Notes: generated by a model from the sequence alone, not told the origin. Positions 1 through 9,974 are shown, counted from the first letter of the stretch. The stretch: 64,000 nt of DNA from an uncultured Spirochaetaceae bacterium (GCA_944392965.1 CALXYM010000002.1:1-64000); one strand, 5' to 3'. Numbers and translations: made by a program.

Positions 1-36
1 CAACTCCCGTTTAAGGTCCTCTTCCCTTAACTTCAT
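1..36 (-). CDS. start of a gene running off the left edge
   Basis: An ATG at 36 on the minus strand is preceded by GGAGGG (44-49) with a 7-nt spacer, a good ribosome site by the standard of this window. The reading frame stays open to the edge and encodes 12 residues, MKLREEDLKREL. Nothing can be said about function. It would follow the left polysaccharide locus on the same strand, but 360 bp separate it from the wzx stop, so it probably has its own promoter. It rests only on the ribosome site and the open frame. Confidence 0.4.
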   Translation of the reverse strand, partial: MKLREEDLKREL

Positions 37-399
37 GAACAAACCCTCCAATTTGGTTTTTAGTCCAACTTGAAGGGGTCTTTTCACATATACTGATCAT
101 ACAACGTATCGAACACCTGATAATCAGTTTGTACATCGATGAAATACCGCCGCCCAGCCATAGCATAAGTAGAGAAGATAAGATAACTTGCACAGGTATT
201 ATGTATTGAGTGTAGGGTAAAAGCGAAATAAAAAGTGCAATAAGGAAGTATGTAATGAGCAAGGGGAGGGAAAGGAATTATGCCTTAGCTATTACCAGCG
301 AGAAGAGCTACTTTAGTAGGATACCGCATGGGGACTACCTTGAAATATAAGAATTGTCTCGTTTCTGTAGTTTAGCAATTAACTAAAAATAAATATATT
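37..399. other. non-coding gap left of wzx
   Basis: About 360 bp between the wzx stop and the edge gene. The 83-codon minus-strand frame through 11-262 has no ribosome site and runs through the likely start of the edge gene in another frame, so I do not call it. The 13-nt string GTAGTTTAGCAAT near 368-380 recurs with one change (GTAGCTTAGCAAT) at about 11089-11101, just past the stop of the initiating transferase. This could be a small shared 3'-end element or chance. No terminator with a clear T-tract was found. Confidence 0.4.
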
Positions 400-1848
400 T
401 TAGGAGGAGAAAATTCTTGAAATAATATTTTTCCAAACCTCAAAAACTACTTCTTCTTTTTTTAATAAAAGATATAAAAAGTATGAAGTAAAATATAAAA
501 AAGCTGAGATAAGCAAGATAAGGAAATTACTGATATTCAAAAATTTTACCCATAAGGAAAAGATACAACTAAGGAAAATAGCTAAGCATATTCTTCCATA
601 ATGTATTTCCCTGAATATTTCTGTCACATATACCTTTAATTTCATATACTGAACAATTAAAACAACAAATTCAGCAACAAGTGTACCAATAGCAGCCCCA
701 ACAGCACCAAGATCTGGAATAAGAATCCAATTTATTAAAACATCAATAATAGCGCCTATAACAACAGATTCCAATACAACCCTTTCTTGTCCTAATGGAA
801 CAAGAATTTGCATTCCTAAAATATTAGTTATTCCAATAAAAAGAAGTGTTGGCATAATATATTGCATTGGGAGTATCGCCCCCCGAAAAGCTTCTCCAGA
901 TAGAAATAGAATCACTTCTTCAGCAAAAAGGATGAAATATATCACCAATGGGCAAGCCACAATAAATACAAATGCTAGAGCTTTCCGTGTTATAGAAAAA
1001 AATTCTTTTTGCTGATTATGTTCAATATAATATGCAGAACGAGGTAAAAGAACCGCACCCAAGGATGTCACAAGACCAACTAAGATGGATTTGATTTTCA
1101 CGGCAGCATTATAAAATCCAACTTCCTCATCATTTCTGATGAAACCCAACATTATATTATCTAAATTCGTGTAAATTGTTGTAGCACAGGACATCGCAAA
1201 GAAAGTAAAAATTGGTTTTAAATGCCTTTTAAAATTATATCCACCAATAGGTTTAAGGCATATAAATTTATGAATATTCAGAAAATTTAAAAGATTCGAC
1301 AGCGAAGCAGCTAAAACAGAAAGTCCACCATAAATTACATAATCAGACTGTTTCTTAACCAATAAAAACATAGCAATCAAGGCTATAATTTTCATTATCA
1401 AAGAACGAATAGTAATATATGTGTATTGCTCCAATGCTTTATATAGCCATTCCATCCCAATCGAAGTCAAGATAATAGTAAAACTCACAACTAAATATAA
1501 AAGTCTATCAGATTGAAGTTTTGGAATAAATATCACAGAAAAAAATAACAATAAATAAGATATTGCGCTCATTATCAAATTGATTGTTAAAAGTTCTTGT
1601 GCTATACGTGTCAATTCATTTTTATCATCTCGAACTTGTGCACATATTCTTATGCCATATATAGGAATACCCAACTGAGCAAAAACCGAAAAATACGATA
1701 TTATTGATAAGGCAAAAGATACCTTTCCTATGCCAATAGGACCTAAAATCCTTGAAATATAAGGGAACGTTATAAGAGGAAAAATGAATGAAGATATTGT
1801 CAACAAAGCATTCATTATAAAGTTGAATTTTAATGATTTTTGTTCCAT
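400..1848 (-). CDS. wzx: Wzx-type polysaccharide flippase
   Basis: This 482-residue protein is almost all hydrophobic, with about 12-14 predicted membrane segments. The N-terminal stretch around residues 28-45 (FPYISRILGPIGIGKVSF) is typical of the MATE/PST-like flippase family. Such proteins move undecaprenyl-linked repeat units from the cytoplasmic to the periplasmic face of the inner membrane. It is the last gene of the minus-strand locus and follows the glycosyltransferase at 1945-2847 after a 96-bp gap. The start has no clear ribosome site. A polymerase and an initiating transferase in the same locus support the assignment. The sugar unit cannot be inferred from it. Confidence 0.85.
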   Translation of the reverse strand: MEQKSLKFNFIMNALLTISSFIFPLITFPYISRILGPIGIGKVSFALSIISYFSVFAQLGIPIYGIRICAQVRDDKNELTRIAQELLTINLIMSAISYLLLFFSVIFIPKLQSDRLLYLVVSFTIILTSIGMEWLYKALEQYTYITIRSLIMKIIALIAMFLLVKKQSDYVIYGGLSVLAASLSNLLNFLNIHKFICLKPIGGYNFKRHLKPIFTFFAMSCATTIYTNLDNIMLGFIRNDEEVGFYNAAVKIKSILVGLVTSLGAVLLPRSAYYIEHNQQKEFFSITRKALAFVFIVACPLVIYFILFAEEVILFLSGEAFRGAILPMQYIMPTLLFIGITNILGMQILVPLGQERVVLESVVIGAIIDVLINWILIPDLGAVGAAIGTLVAEFVVLIVQYMKLKVYVTEIFREIHYGRICLAIFLSCIFSLWVKFLNISNFLILLISAFLYFTSYFLYLLLKKEEVVFEVWKNIISRIFSS

Positions 1849-1944
1849 ATTTAAATTAAAACTAAAAAATTAATTTTACTCACGGGAATCCCAATAAATT
1901 TACATTTACACAGACCAATATTTCTTTTGTAAGAATTCGTAAAT

Positions 1945-2847
1945 CTATACTCTTTTTCCTAATAGGCCCCGCCATCCATCATGGACAGCTTTAAAAAAAA
2001 TGAATACTTTTCGCAATTTCTCATTTTCATACATAAGTATTGATAAGAAACGATTTAATAATTCCCTTCGAAGTTTACTATATTCTTGAGCACATTTCAA
2101 ATAGTAAACCTTATTACGAATATCATAATATAATTTAAATGGAGTAAAATTAAATACAACCAAATGCCAACATAAGAATTTTCGTTGAATAATTTTTTGT
2201 TTCGGATGAATATATACAGAATTAAAACAGGTTGCAATATATACTCCTTTATGTTGACATCGATAAAAATAATCCATCTCATCGTTAATAATAAAAAAAT
2301 CCTTATTGGGGACTCCTACAGTTTCAACAACTTCTCTAGAAATTAAAGTACCATTAAAAGGATTAGCTTGATTCTCAATATAATAGTATTTTTTTCCTCT
2401 TATATTAACAACAAGCTGATTGCCGTGAAAATCACCAAAAGACGGTTGCATACCATCATATGTAACATATGAATTAATAAAAATTTTTCTTTCAAGATTA
2501 TTATATGCATATTGAGCAAACAAAATCAGTTCTCTAAAAGTATTCTCGTTAGCTGCTCGTCCATCATCATCCATAAGCCAAATATAGTCAAATCCAGAAT
2601 TATAAGCATACATAACCCCAAAAGAAAAACCTCCGGCCCCTCCAGTATTCTCTGGTAGATTAATAATCTCTATCCATTTATCATTATATACTTTTTGTGA
2701 TTTAAGATATTCTTCAGTCCCATCTGTACTATTATTATTCACAATAATAATATGATCTATTTTAATGGACTGAGTAGCTAAACTACTAATATTTCTAACT
2801 AATAATTCTTTTCGATTATATGTAACGATTACTGCCGTTATCTTCAT
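1945..2847 (-). CDS. GT2 glycosyltransferase (GlfT2/rhamnosyltransferase-like)
   Basis: A 300-residue GT-A fold enzyme expected to add one sugar to the lipid-linked unit on the cytoplasmic side. The N-terminus (ITAVIVTYNR, residues 3-12) is the usual nucleotide-binding start. The metal-binding DDD is at 93-95 in WLMDDDG. The ENTGGAGGF segment (residues 66-74) is typical of the GT2 subgroup that includes galactofuranosyl- and rhamnosyltransferases. GAGGT lies 8 nt before the ATG, inside the end of the upstream polymerase gene, so the two are translated from one message. The donor sugar is unknown. Confidence 0.8.
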   Translation of the reverse strand: MKITAVIVTYNRKELLVRNISSLATQSIKIDHIIIVNNNSTDGTEEYLKSQKVYNDKWIEIINLPENTGGAGGFSFGVMYAYNSGFDYIWLMDDDGRAANENTFRELILFAQYAYNNLERKIFINSYVTYDGMQPSFGDFHGNQLVVNIRGKKYYYIENQANPFNGTLISREVVETVGVPNKDFFIINDEMDYFYRCQHKGVYIATCFNSVYIHPKQKIIQRKFLCWHLVVFNFTPFKLYYDIRNKVYYLKCAQEYSKLRRELLNRFLSILMYENEKLRKVFIFFKAVHDGWRGLLGKRV

Positions 2848-2848
2848 G

Positions 2849-4174
2849 TTATTTTACCTCAGCCTGTAACTTGAACATACCAGATACTTTTATAAAATAT
2901 AAATAAAACAAAGTATAAAATGTTGAAGTTGAAATATATTCTGGAATAGCATCCGTAATAGACATCATAGCAAGAGGTACACATAACATACAACAAAAAA
3001 TAATAATTGGAATGTTATTATAATCAGAAGAATTAAATCTCCTGATTTTTGTAAAAAGTTTCATATAGAATATCCCTAAAACAAAACGAGTAAGAAACAT
3101 ACCCAGTACGCCAAAATCTTGAATCGCTCTTCTTAACCCTGTATATAAATTCGAAGTTGAATTTATACCATATGAATAAAATTCATGATGCCATTTATAC
3201 CAAGGTATATCAGCTCCCCATTCCCGTAATAATTGATAAAAATAATATAAAGTCTCTTGTCCCCATATTATATTGGGAATATGCGATGAATTTAAATAAT
3301 AATTCAACCCAACAATAGGAGACCCTATATATTTTATTATATTCTCTATCTTGGAAATACCTTCTCTAGAAGTTAGAATAGCTAAGGCAGAAAACAGAAA
3401 CATAACCATAAAGAAAGAGATAATAATAATTTTGAAAACTTTTCTATTTGAAAAAACTTTCCACTTATTACAGGCATATATATGAAATACAAACATAAAC
3501 ATTATTGTAATAAAAAAATTCATAACGCTACTTCGAGACGTATCACATAAAATTTGAATACTAACTAAAATTATGGTAATCACATATCGAATACTTATTT
3601 TTTTGAATTTAATATAATTGTTAAAAAAAGCAAAAGCACAATAATAGGCAAAACATTTACAAAATACAAACATTTGATTAACTATAGGTCCAGTATTGAT
3701 AGATACATTTTCATGAGTAAGCAAGTATTCTCTAGCAAATCCAGAAGCACGTAATAAACTAGCACCACCCCCCATTGAAGCAATTTTCATTAAAGATTTT
3801 ATTCTACAATATAAGACAAAAAACATTACAATCCAGATTATAAACATAATAATATTGGGCACAATCATTAAACAATTATCATGCTTATTCACGCAAGGAA
3901 AAAACTTAATCTTTCTATGTCTTTTTAAAGAAATGTCCCGCCCTAAATATTCTCCGACCATTTCAAAAATTATAGCTACACAAATGACAACAATCGTATT
4001 AATTTCTAATACTGTTGAAAACATCCAATAATTGGTAGAAAATATTATCGTAGCTAAAAAAAAAGAAGCAATTATTATAAGGGAAGGCGTAAAAAGTATT
4101 TTTTTAGCTATAAAAAAATAGTCTATTAGAAATAAAACAAACAAAAAAAAAGGCAAGAGAAAATTAAATAACAT
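2849..4174 (-). CDS. wzy: Wzy-like repeat-unit polymerase
   Basis: A 441-residue integral membrane protein with about 10-12 hydrophobic segments and a large loop around residues 280-350 containing a WHHEFYSYGIN-like segment. The length, topology and position between glycosyltransferases and beside a flippase fit an oligosaccharide repeat-unit polymerase acting at the periplasmic face. Sequence motifs are weak in this family, so the call depends on topology and context. It directly abuts both neighbours (stop at 2849, start at 4174), which implies translational coupling. Base composition is very AT-rich, as is usual for wzy genes. Confidence 0.7.
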   Translation of the reverse strand: MLFNFLLPFFLFVLFLIDYFFIAKKILFTPSLIIIASFFLATIIFSTNYWMFSTVLEINTIVVICVAIIFEMVGEYLGRDISLKRHRKIKFFPCVNKHDNCLMIVPNIIMFIIWIVMFFVLYCRIKSLMKIASMGGGASLLRASGFAREYLLTHENVSINTGPIVNQMFVFCKCFAYYCAFAFFNNYIKFKKISIRYVITIILVSIQILCDTSRSSVMNFFITIMFMFVFHIYACNKWKVFSNRKVFKIIIISFFMVMFLFSALAILTSREGISKIENIIKYIGSPIVGLNYYLNSSHIPNIIWGQETLYYFYQLLREWGADIPWYKWHHEFYSYGINSTSNLYTGLRRAIQDFGVLGMFLTRFVLGIFYMKLFTKIRRFNSSDYNNIPIIIFCCMLCVPLAMMSITDAIPEYISTSTFYTLFYLYFIKVSGMFKLQAEVK

Positions 4175-5269
4175 TTAATTATTATTTGTCTCCTTATAAG
4201 AATCAATTATAATTTTTTCCCATCGTTCATATATTATATCTGGATCTAATAATTTAATTACTTCTTTTCCTTTTTCAGCCAATCTATGAGCTAAATTAAA
4301 ATCACCCAACAATGTTTTTATGGCAGAACTCATAGCACTTTTATTGTTCTTAGGAACTAACAATCCATTAACGCCGTTTTCAATTAAAAAACTAGCACCT
4401 CCACCGTCAAAATTAGTTGAAACACATGGGATACCAAGAGCTAATGCCTCTATTAAACAATTGGGCATGCCTTCAAAATTAGAAGATAAAACAAAAATTT
4501 CAGCCTTGCTCATTTCTTTTTTTATATCATCTATATTACCGGGAAGAAATACTTTATTATTTAACCCTAATTTTTGTATTAAAGTTTCTAAATTATCTCG
4601 TTCAGGTCCTTCTCCATAAATTATCAATTTACTTTCGGGATAGTCCTTATTAACTTCTCCGAAAGAATATATTAGCAATGAAAAGTTTTTTTGTGGCGTC
4701 AAGCGCCCTACTGAAATGATTAATGATTTTTCTTTCTTTATAGGAACACATGATTTAAAAAAATCTTTATTAATTGCGTTAGGAATAATAACAGCTTTAC
4801 GATCCTCCACGCTTTTCCCGTACCACTCTCTTATTATTTGAGTTTGAAATACAAACCGTGTAGCCCTCTTTGCTAATACTTTAAGCAATATTTTTTCCCA
4901 CATACGATTATTTTTAGGATCAACACGTTCTGAAGCAATAATTGGAGCTGTTGTATATCTATGCAAAGAAAGTAAAAGTATTGTAGTTACCGGAAGAAAA
5001 ACAATAAAGCAATCAACTTTTTGGTATTGCAGATACTCTTTTAATCTTCTAATCCGCAAAATGTAATTATATACAAAATTTTTTCTTTCCAAATCATATA
5101 AAAGAATTGTGTTATGAACATCTTGACTTAAATTATATGTTTTTTTTGACTCGGACATAGTAATTATGTCTACATAATGGCCTTTTGCTACAAGATAATT
5201 GGCCAGATTACATGTAACTCTCTCAGCCCCACCACCATATAGGCTGCCAACAAAAAAGGATATCCTCAT
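4175..5269 (-). CDS. GT4 glycosyltransferase
   Basis: A 364-residue GT-B enzyme. The N-terminal acceptor domain begins with GSLYGGGAERV (residues 8-18), a GT4 hallmark. The C-terminal donor domain has VGRLTPQKN (187-195) and the EX7E motif (E266, E274) in NFEGMPNCLIEALALG. It presumably adds an internal sugar of the repeat unit from a nucleotide-sugar donor. Its start overlaps the stop of the DUF362 gene by 4 nt (ATGA) and its stop abuts the wzy start, so it is tightly coupled within the operon. Donor and linkage are not predictable. Confidence 0.85.
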   Translation of the reverse strand: MRISFFVGSLYGGGAERVTCNLANYLVAKGHYVDIITMSESKKTYNLSQDVHNTILLYDLERKNFVYNYILRIRRLKEYLQYQKVDCFIVFLPVTTILLLSLHRYTTAPIIASERVDPKNNRMWEKILLKVLAKRATRFVFQTQIIREWYGKSVEDRKAVIIPNAINKDFFKSCVPIKKEKSLIISVGRLTPQKNFSLLIYSFGEVNKDYPESKLIIYGEGPERDNLETLIQKLGLNNKVFLPGNIDDIKKEMSKAEIFVLSSNFEGMPNCLIEALALGIPCVSTNFDGGGASFLIENGVNGLLVPKNNKSAMSSAIKTLLGDFNLAHRLAEKGKEVIKLLDPDIIYERWEKIIIDSYKETNNN

Positions 5270-6621
5270 CTTTCAACCTCAATATGATTTTTCCATCCAG
5301 AAGACGGTTCAAAATGAAATATTAAGCTATCAGGGATATTTTTAAGTAAAATGTTATTCCACTCATCTCTATCAGATACAATAATAGGAAAAACATCTTT
5401 TTCTACAATTTTTAGTTTTGATGTCAGCTCTCGAGCATTAACAATTGTTGGAATCTTATGATAATCATAACCCATAATTGTACTAACAACCTCATCAAAA
5501 CAAACAGGATTTAATCCACCTATTATAAGACCAACATTTTTGGGACTAGGAAAAACAGGACCTTCTTTTTCTCCAGAGACAATCATATCGCCAAGTATTA
5601 TCATATGTCGTTGTTTTTGATTACATATTTTTCCATTCTTATCTGCATAAAAAACAATCTTATTTAAATCCGCAATAGTTCTACTTATTGTATGGTTACC
5701 AAACCAACTTCCTTCAAAATAACTAGCCCGTCCTTTTCTCAAAAACAATGATAATATTTTAATTTCTCCTCTTATTATTCTAGCTAGCATATATTTTTTT
5801 TGAGCCTCGTAAAAATTCTTCTTATCAAAAAGCTTACTTTGTATTGCTTTTATTCTATTTTTTTCCGGATATTCATCTCCTCCTTCTTGTAAAGATCCTT
5901 GTGTATGATGGGGCAAAAATTCTTTCCTTGTATTTATTCCAACAAGATTTTTTAAAGAAATCGTAGCACCTGCTTTTCTATGAGATTTTGGTTTAGGAAG
6001 ATTAAAAATAAGATCAGCATCCAATACATAATTAGAAATATAATACTCTTGTATATCACCTTTATGATGCAAAGGAAGAATAGATGGATCATAGTTTGTA
6101 ATTCTTAATTTTTGAGCAGTATTATTATCTATACCAAAGAACTCACTATCAGAACCAAGATTTATTATTGATCCGTATGCATTTTTTTTTACTTCAGCAA
6201 CATGAACACCTCCAACTACAATTGCCTTCAATTCTCGGAAATCAACTAACTGAATATCAACCCCTTTATTCTTATACTCATCAACCATTTTCCAATATGA
6301 ATAAAAATTATTGAATTTACATTCCTGCATAGGGGCATCCCCAACAGTAATTTTTACTTTTCCAGAGGTCTTTAACAGAACAAAATCAATAACTGCCTTT
6401 ACGATTTCAGGCTGAGTATAAAGACAATCATTTCCACCTCTTTTATTCTGATTATCATCCATGACCAAATTAGGCTTGATTAAAACCTTCATATCTGGTT
6501 TAAAATAACAAGAAGGAATATCTATAAGTTCCAAAGCTCTCCATATAGCAGTTGTTATTTTTAACTGCTCTTTATAATTAAATGTTCCTGCATCAACAAC
6601 ACTAATTTTTGAAACCTGCAT
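5266..6621 (-). CDS. DUF362-domain protein in a polysaccharide locus
   Basis: I place the start at the ATG at 6621 (451 residues), because AGGAGT lies 7 nt upstream. The longer frame from 6663 has no such site and overlaps the ATP-grasp gene. The protein resembles the DUF362 family: residues such as KVLIKPNLV and the later NLPKPKSHRKAG and SLKNLVGI segments are characteristic. I see no CX2CX2CX3C ferredoxin cluster, which some DUF362 proteins carry. There is no signal peptide, so it is probably cytoplasmic. The family is uncharacterised, though members occur in capsule loci. It overlaps the next gene by 4 nt and so belongs to the operon. A glycan-modifying role is a guess from context. Confidence 0.7.
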   Translation of the reverse strand: MQVSKISVVDAGTFNYKEQLKITTAIWRALELIDIPSCYFKPDMKVLIKPNLVMDDNQNKRGGNDCLYTQPEIVKAVIDFVLLKTSGKVKITVGDAPMQECKFNNFYSYWKMVDEYKNKGVDIQLVDFRELKAIVVGGVHVAEVKKNAYGSIINLGSDSEFFGIDNNTAQKLRITNYDPSILPLHHKGDIQEYYISNYVLDADLIFNLPKPKSHRKAGATISLKNLVGINTRKEFLPHHTQGSLQEGGDEYPEKNRIKAIQSKLFDKKNFYEAQKKYMLARIIRGEIKILSLFLRKGRASYFEGSWFGNHTISRTIADLNKIVFYADKNGKICNQKQRHMIILGDMIVSGEKEGPVFPSPKNVGLIIGGLNPVCFDEVVSTIMGYDYHKIPTIVNARELTSKLKIVEKDVFPIIVSDRDEWNNILLKNIPDSLIFHFEPSSGWKNHIEVER

Positions 6622-6640
6622 AAAATCGACTCCTATAATT

Positions 6641-7540
6641 TCATGGTAGATTAATATACTCACCTAATAAGTAATCGAATTTTTCTGGTAAAATTTTTCC
6701 GAATCCAGAAGCTGGGAAAAAAGTTAATTCACCAAAATATATTTTCGAATTCGCTTCATAAAAATCAACTCTTAAAAAGGGAATATCTCTAGACAGGACT
6801 CCAGCCAATCGCTTCATTTCTTCTAAACAAGAAGGGAATACTATTTCCCGATTAAAATCGGGAGGATAATCTGCTTCCATCAATTCTAATAACTGATTAT
6901 TTTGTGCATCATAATAATTTGCTCTATGACAAGAAAACCTATCAAAATCAATTTTAAAAAACTTTACAACTCCATTAAAACAGAAAAATTTATAATCTTT
7001 TAAATCTCCTGTTTTAGAATTAACCATATACGATTCGGCAAGAATTCTTGGCTTTACATTTTTATAGGGGAATTCTCTCCCGCCCCAGAAAAAATTTTTT
7101 TTCAATTTTGTATCTAAAATAAGCTTAGCTTTTTTTAGATCAAATTTAGTTTTATCAGAACAGATTATTACAGCACCTGAATTATGATTACATTTCAACA
7201 CGAATTGATTAGGAAGCTTATCAAATTCAATATCTTCAAATCGATCCCAGGTCCCTAATGTTGGAATTATGTATTCATTTCCTATAATATCAGCAACATA
7301 CTGTTTTGCTGTAATTTTATCAACCATTTGAGAATACGCAGGATTCCGATTGTAAAGTTTCAACCATTGTAACTTTTCATTAAAGGTTTTGGGATTATTT
7401 AAATTTATTTTTTTTCCAAAACTTAATCTATAGGCAATCTTTAAATACATCTCATCACTCATCCAATTTAATAATTGCCTATTCCCCAAAGCAAGAAATA
7501 TCCTTTTAGGATTTTTTAATGTACTAATAATACTTTTCAT
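6641..7540 (-). CDS. TupA-like ATP-grasp family protein
   Basis: A 299-residue soluble protein. The MYLKIAYRLSFGKKINLNNP / TFNEKLQWLKLYNR opening (about residues 31-65) and the FVLKCNHNSG segment match the ATP-grasp proteins annotated as TupA-like. TupA takes its name from teichuronopeptide synthesis, so such enzymes may join amino acids or other amines to carboxylated sugars. That biochemical role is known only for a few relatives. The gene overlaps the end of the upstream fusion gene by 17 nt. Its presence suggests the left polysaccharide carries a uronic acid or an amide substituent, although no dehydrogenase lies in the left locus; the one at 17444 could supply it. Confidence 0.75.
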   Translation of the reverse strand: MKSIISTLKNPKRIFLALGNRQLLNWMSDEMYLKIAYRLSFGKKINLNNPKTFNEKLQWLKLYNRNPAYSQMVDKITAKQYVADIIGNEYIIPTLGTWDRFEDIEFDKLPNQFVLKCNHNSGAVIICSDKTKFDLKKAKLILDTKLKKNFFWGGREFPYKNVKPRILAESYMVNSKTGDLKDYKFFCFNGVVKFFKIDFDRFSCHRANYYDAQNNQLLELMEADYPPDFNREIVFPSCLEEMKRLAGVLSRDIPFLRVDFYEANSKIYFGELTFFPASGFGKILPEKFDYLLGEYINLP

Positions 7541-9974
7541 TTTCTTTTTCCAAAATCAATTTATAGAAATTCTGGTATTTTTTACTCATTTCAATTGCAC
7601 TAAAATTTTTCTGGCAACACTTATAGGCCATATTTTTAAATTCACTTAAATCCGCTGAAAATAACTTATTCATTTGTAAAGAAAAATCAGCCGCATCATT
7701 TTGCTTATATAAAAAACCTATATCATTACATTCAGCAAATATTTCTTTATGTTGTTTAATATCGGAAAGAATAACAGGTAATCCAGTAGCCATAGCTTCA
7801 AGCACTCCATTAGGTAGCCCCTCTGATTTGCTTGTTGAAATATATACATCACAAGCTTTTAAATAATAATTTACATTTGGAACATTACCCCGGAAATCTA
7901 TTACATCATAACTAGCATACTTATTTTTAAGATTAGTAAATTCCGGGCCATCACCAAGTAACAACAAATATGATTTTTTTTCTTTAGAAAACCCTTTCAC
8001 ATAATTCTCTAATAAGAAAGAAACATTTTTCCGTTCTATAAACTGTCCTGTATACACCCAAATGAAACTATTTGATGGTAGATTTAATTCTCGACGGATA
8101 GTCTCTTTTTCCTCAAAAGTAGGCATTGTATACTGTTCAACATCTACTCCATTACAAATGTAATCAAAATTCATATTCAATTTAGTTTTGTAAATTTCTG
8201 ATAAACTTTTTGAACAACAAATAACGTTTTTACTACGTTTTATTGCAGATATTTGCATCCTAGCTAAGATGAATCCCCTAATATATCCAAACTTTGTCAA
8301 ATAGTCATCGTATACATAGTTTCGTAGTGTAAAGACTTGAGAATAGCTTCGCATACGACAAACAGCATAATCAGGAAATACACCTACTGTATGAATAATA
8401 TCTGGATGTAAATCATTTAATTTATTTCTTAAAGCAAAATCCTTTCCCATCAAAATGCTTTTTTTACTCGTTTTTATGAAAAAATGTTCAGATACATAAG
8501 GAAGATATTTAAATAATAAGCTATCTTTTTCCTCATCATAAAGAGTTATTAAAATCGGGGTGAAAACATTAGGATCTAGGCCTTTTATAATATTCAATGT
8601 CTGTTGTGCTGGCCCTGTTTTCTTACAAGAGGTCATTATATAAACAATTTTTTTCTTATCTACAAAACTTTGCTTAATTTTAGTTCCAATACATTTTTCT
8701 TTTGCTATCTTAATTTTTTCTATACTCGTATAATACAAACCTCGACGGCCTTCAAACACACTATCGAAACATATTTTATCGCCACTATGGTTCCACCTTG
8801 GATGTAAATCACATCTTGTATCATTATCATATTTAAATGGTGAGAAAACCTTTGCTATTACTACATTAAAATGCTCATTGACAATTTTTAAAACCTGCAT
8901 TCTATTCTTATTGGGATATGAATCAATAACAAATACTGATTGATCAGGATTATAACTTGGATGACCGTCACTAATTAAATGAGGACAAATTTGTTTAAAA
9001 TTTTGGGTCTTATCTTTCATTAAATAAAATCCCACACCACTTCCTTTTTTGTTTTCAAATGCAAGAATCTCCTCATTATTTTTCCAGCAACAATGGCTAA
9101 CCATATCATCATCAGATAGGAGATACATATCACTACCATCAGTGTTACAAGTAATAAGCCTTGAATATTTACGTGTTCCACAAAACCATCGATATAGAAC
9201 CATAAATCTTTTCCCATTTGGAGAAATCATAATATGATTAACCTTGTGAATACTTTGTTTCTCTATCATTTCCGGTCTTGGTTCAAAATTAACAAAATCA
9301 GAATAATTTAAAAGATCAGTAATTTCACCAGAAACTAAATCAATTTTCCAAATTGCAGCACCATCAGGTAAAGCTTGCCCCTTTGTTTTTTCTGGAATAT
9401 TATAATATCCATATCCAGGCCTAAGTTCATATAATCTAGAAAAATCAAGAGATAAAGCAAATTTTCCATCAGGGGAAACGGAATAGACAGGAGAAGGAAT
9501 AATAGTTTCCTTGTCACTCCCAATTTCTTTAATAACCGAAACATATTGCCCATCTATACAATCATTATAAATTATTTTGTTAGTAAAATCAGGGCCCAAC
9601 CACTGCAACATACAACCTTGCTGAACATTCCAAGTACTTGTATCTGCAATTTTTTTTATGTGCACGGGATCTGTTTCTGGTAATTGGGTATCTATTAAAA
9701 GGATATCAGCTTTTTCACGGGGATTAACATCACTCCAAGTTTTTTTAACCCGCAAACAAAGCATATACCTATCTGTTTTATCCCAAGGTGATTTATCGTA
9801 ATACCCAAAGAAATATTCATGATTCATATCTAGGGGGGAAACTCGAATAATATCTCCTTCAAATCTCTTTTTAGGAGAAATTAAATAATTACACAATTGG
9901 TAAATCCGTTTAATTATTTTTTTTACATAAGGATATTGATTTAGTAAATAGTTAATTTTCTGTTCCAACCCCAT
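7524..9974 (-). CDS. beta-propeller-like domain fused to GT4 glycosyltransferase
   Basis: I prefer the ATG at 9974 (816 residues), which has GGTGG about 8 nt upstream; the 24 extra codons from 10046 have none. Residues ~50-430 form a repetitive, blade-like domain with TolB/oligogalacturonate-lyase-type segments (HEYFFGYYDKSPWD, VSPDGKFALSLDFSRL, HPRWNHSGDKICFDS). From ~440 a full GT4 begins (VYIMTSCKKTGPAQQTLNIIKGL), with the donor motif YTGQFIERKN at ~635 and an EX7E motif in SEGLPNGVLEAMATG. There is no signal peptide, so it is cytoplasmic. The propeller may bind the growing glycan or another protein. This is twice the usual GT4 length. It overlaps the following ATP-grasp gene by 17 nt. Confidence 0.8.
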   Translation of the reverse strand: MGLEQKINYLLNQYPYVKKIIKRIYQLCNYLISPKKRFEGDIIRVSPLDMNHEYFFGYYDKSPWDKTDRYMLCLRVKKTWSDVNPREKADILLIDTQLPETDPVHIKKIADTSTWNVQQGCMLQWLGPDFTNKIIYNDCIDGQYVSVIKEIGSDKETIIPSPVYSVSPDGKFALSLDFSRLYELRPGYGYYNIPEKTKGQALPDGAAIWKIDLVSGEITDLLNYSDFVNFEPRPEMIEKQSIHKVNHIMISPNGKRFMVLYRWFCGTRKYSRLITCNTDGSDMYLLSDDDMVSHCCWKNNEEILAFENKKGSGVGFYLMKDKTQNFKQICPHLISDGHPSYNPDQSVFVIDSYPNKNRMQVLKIVNEHFNVVIAKVFSPFKYDNDTRCDLHPRWNHSGDKICFDSVFEGRRGLYYTSIEKIKIAKEKCIGTKIKQSFVDKKKIVYIMTSCKKTGPAQQTLNIIKGLDPNVFTPILITLYDEEKDSLLFKYLPYVSEHFFIKTSKKSILMGKDFALRNKLNDLHPDIIHTVGVFPDYAVCRMRSYSQVFTLRNYVYDDYLTKFGYIRGFILARMQISAIKRSKNVICCSKSLSEIYKTKLNMNFDYICNGVDVEQYTMPTFEEKETIRRELNLPSNSFIWVYTGQFIERKNVSFLLENYVKGFSKEKKSYLLLLGDGPEFTNLKNKYASYDVIDFRGNVPNVNYYLKACDVYISTSKSEGLPNGVLEAMATGLPVILSDIKQHKEIFAECNDIGFLYKQNDAADFSLQMNKLFSADLSEFKNMAYKCCQKNFSAIEMSKKYQNFYKLILEKENEKYY

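Noticed and set aside
11-262. 83-codon minus-strand ORF at the left edge
   Set aside because: No ribosome site, and it crosses the better-supported ATG at 36 in another frame; composition looks like a chance open frame.
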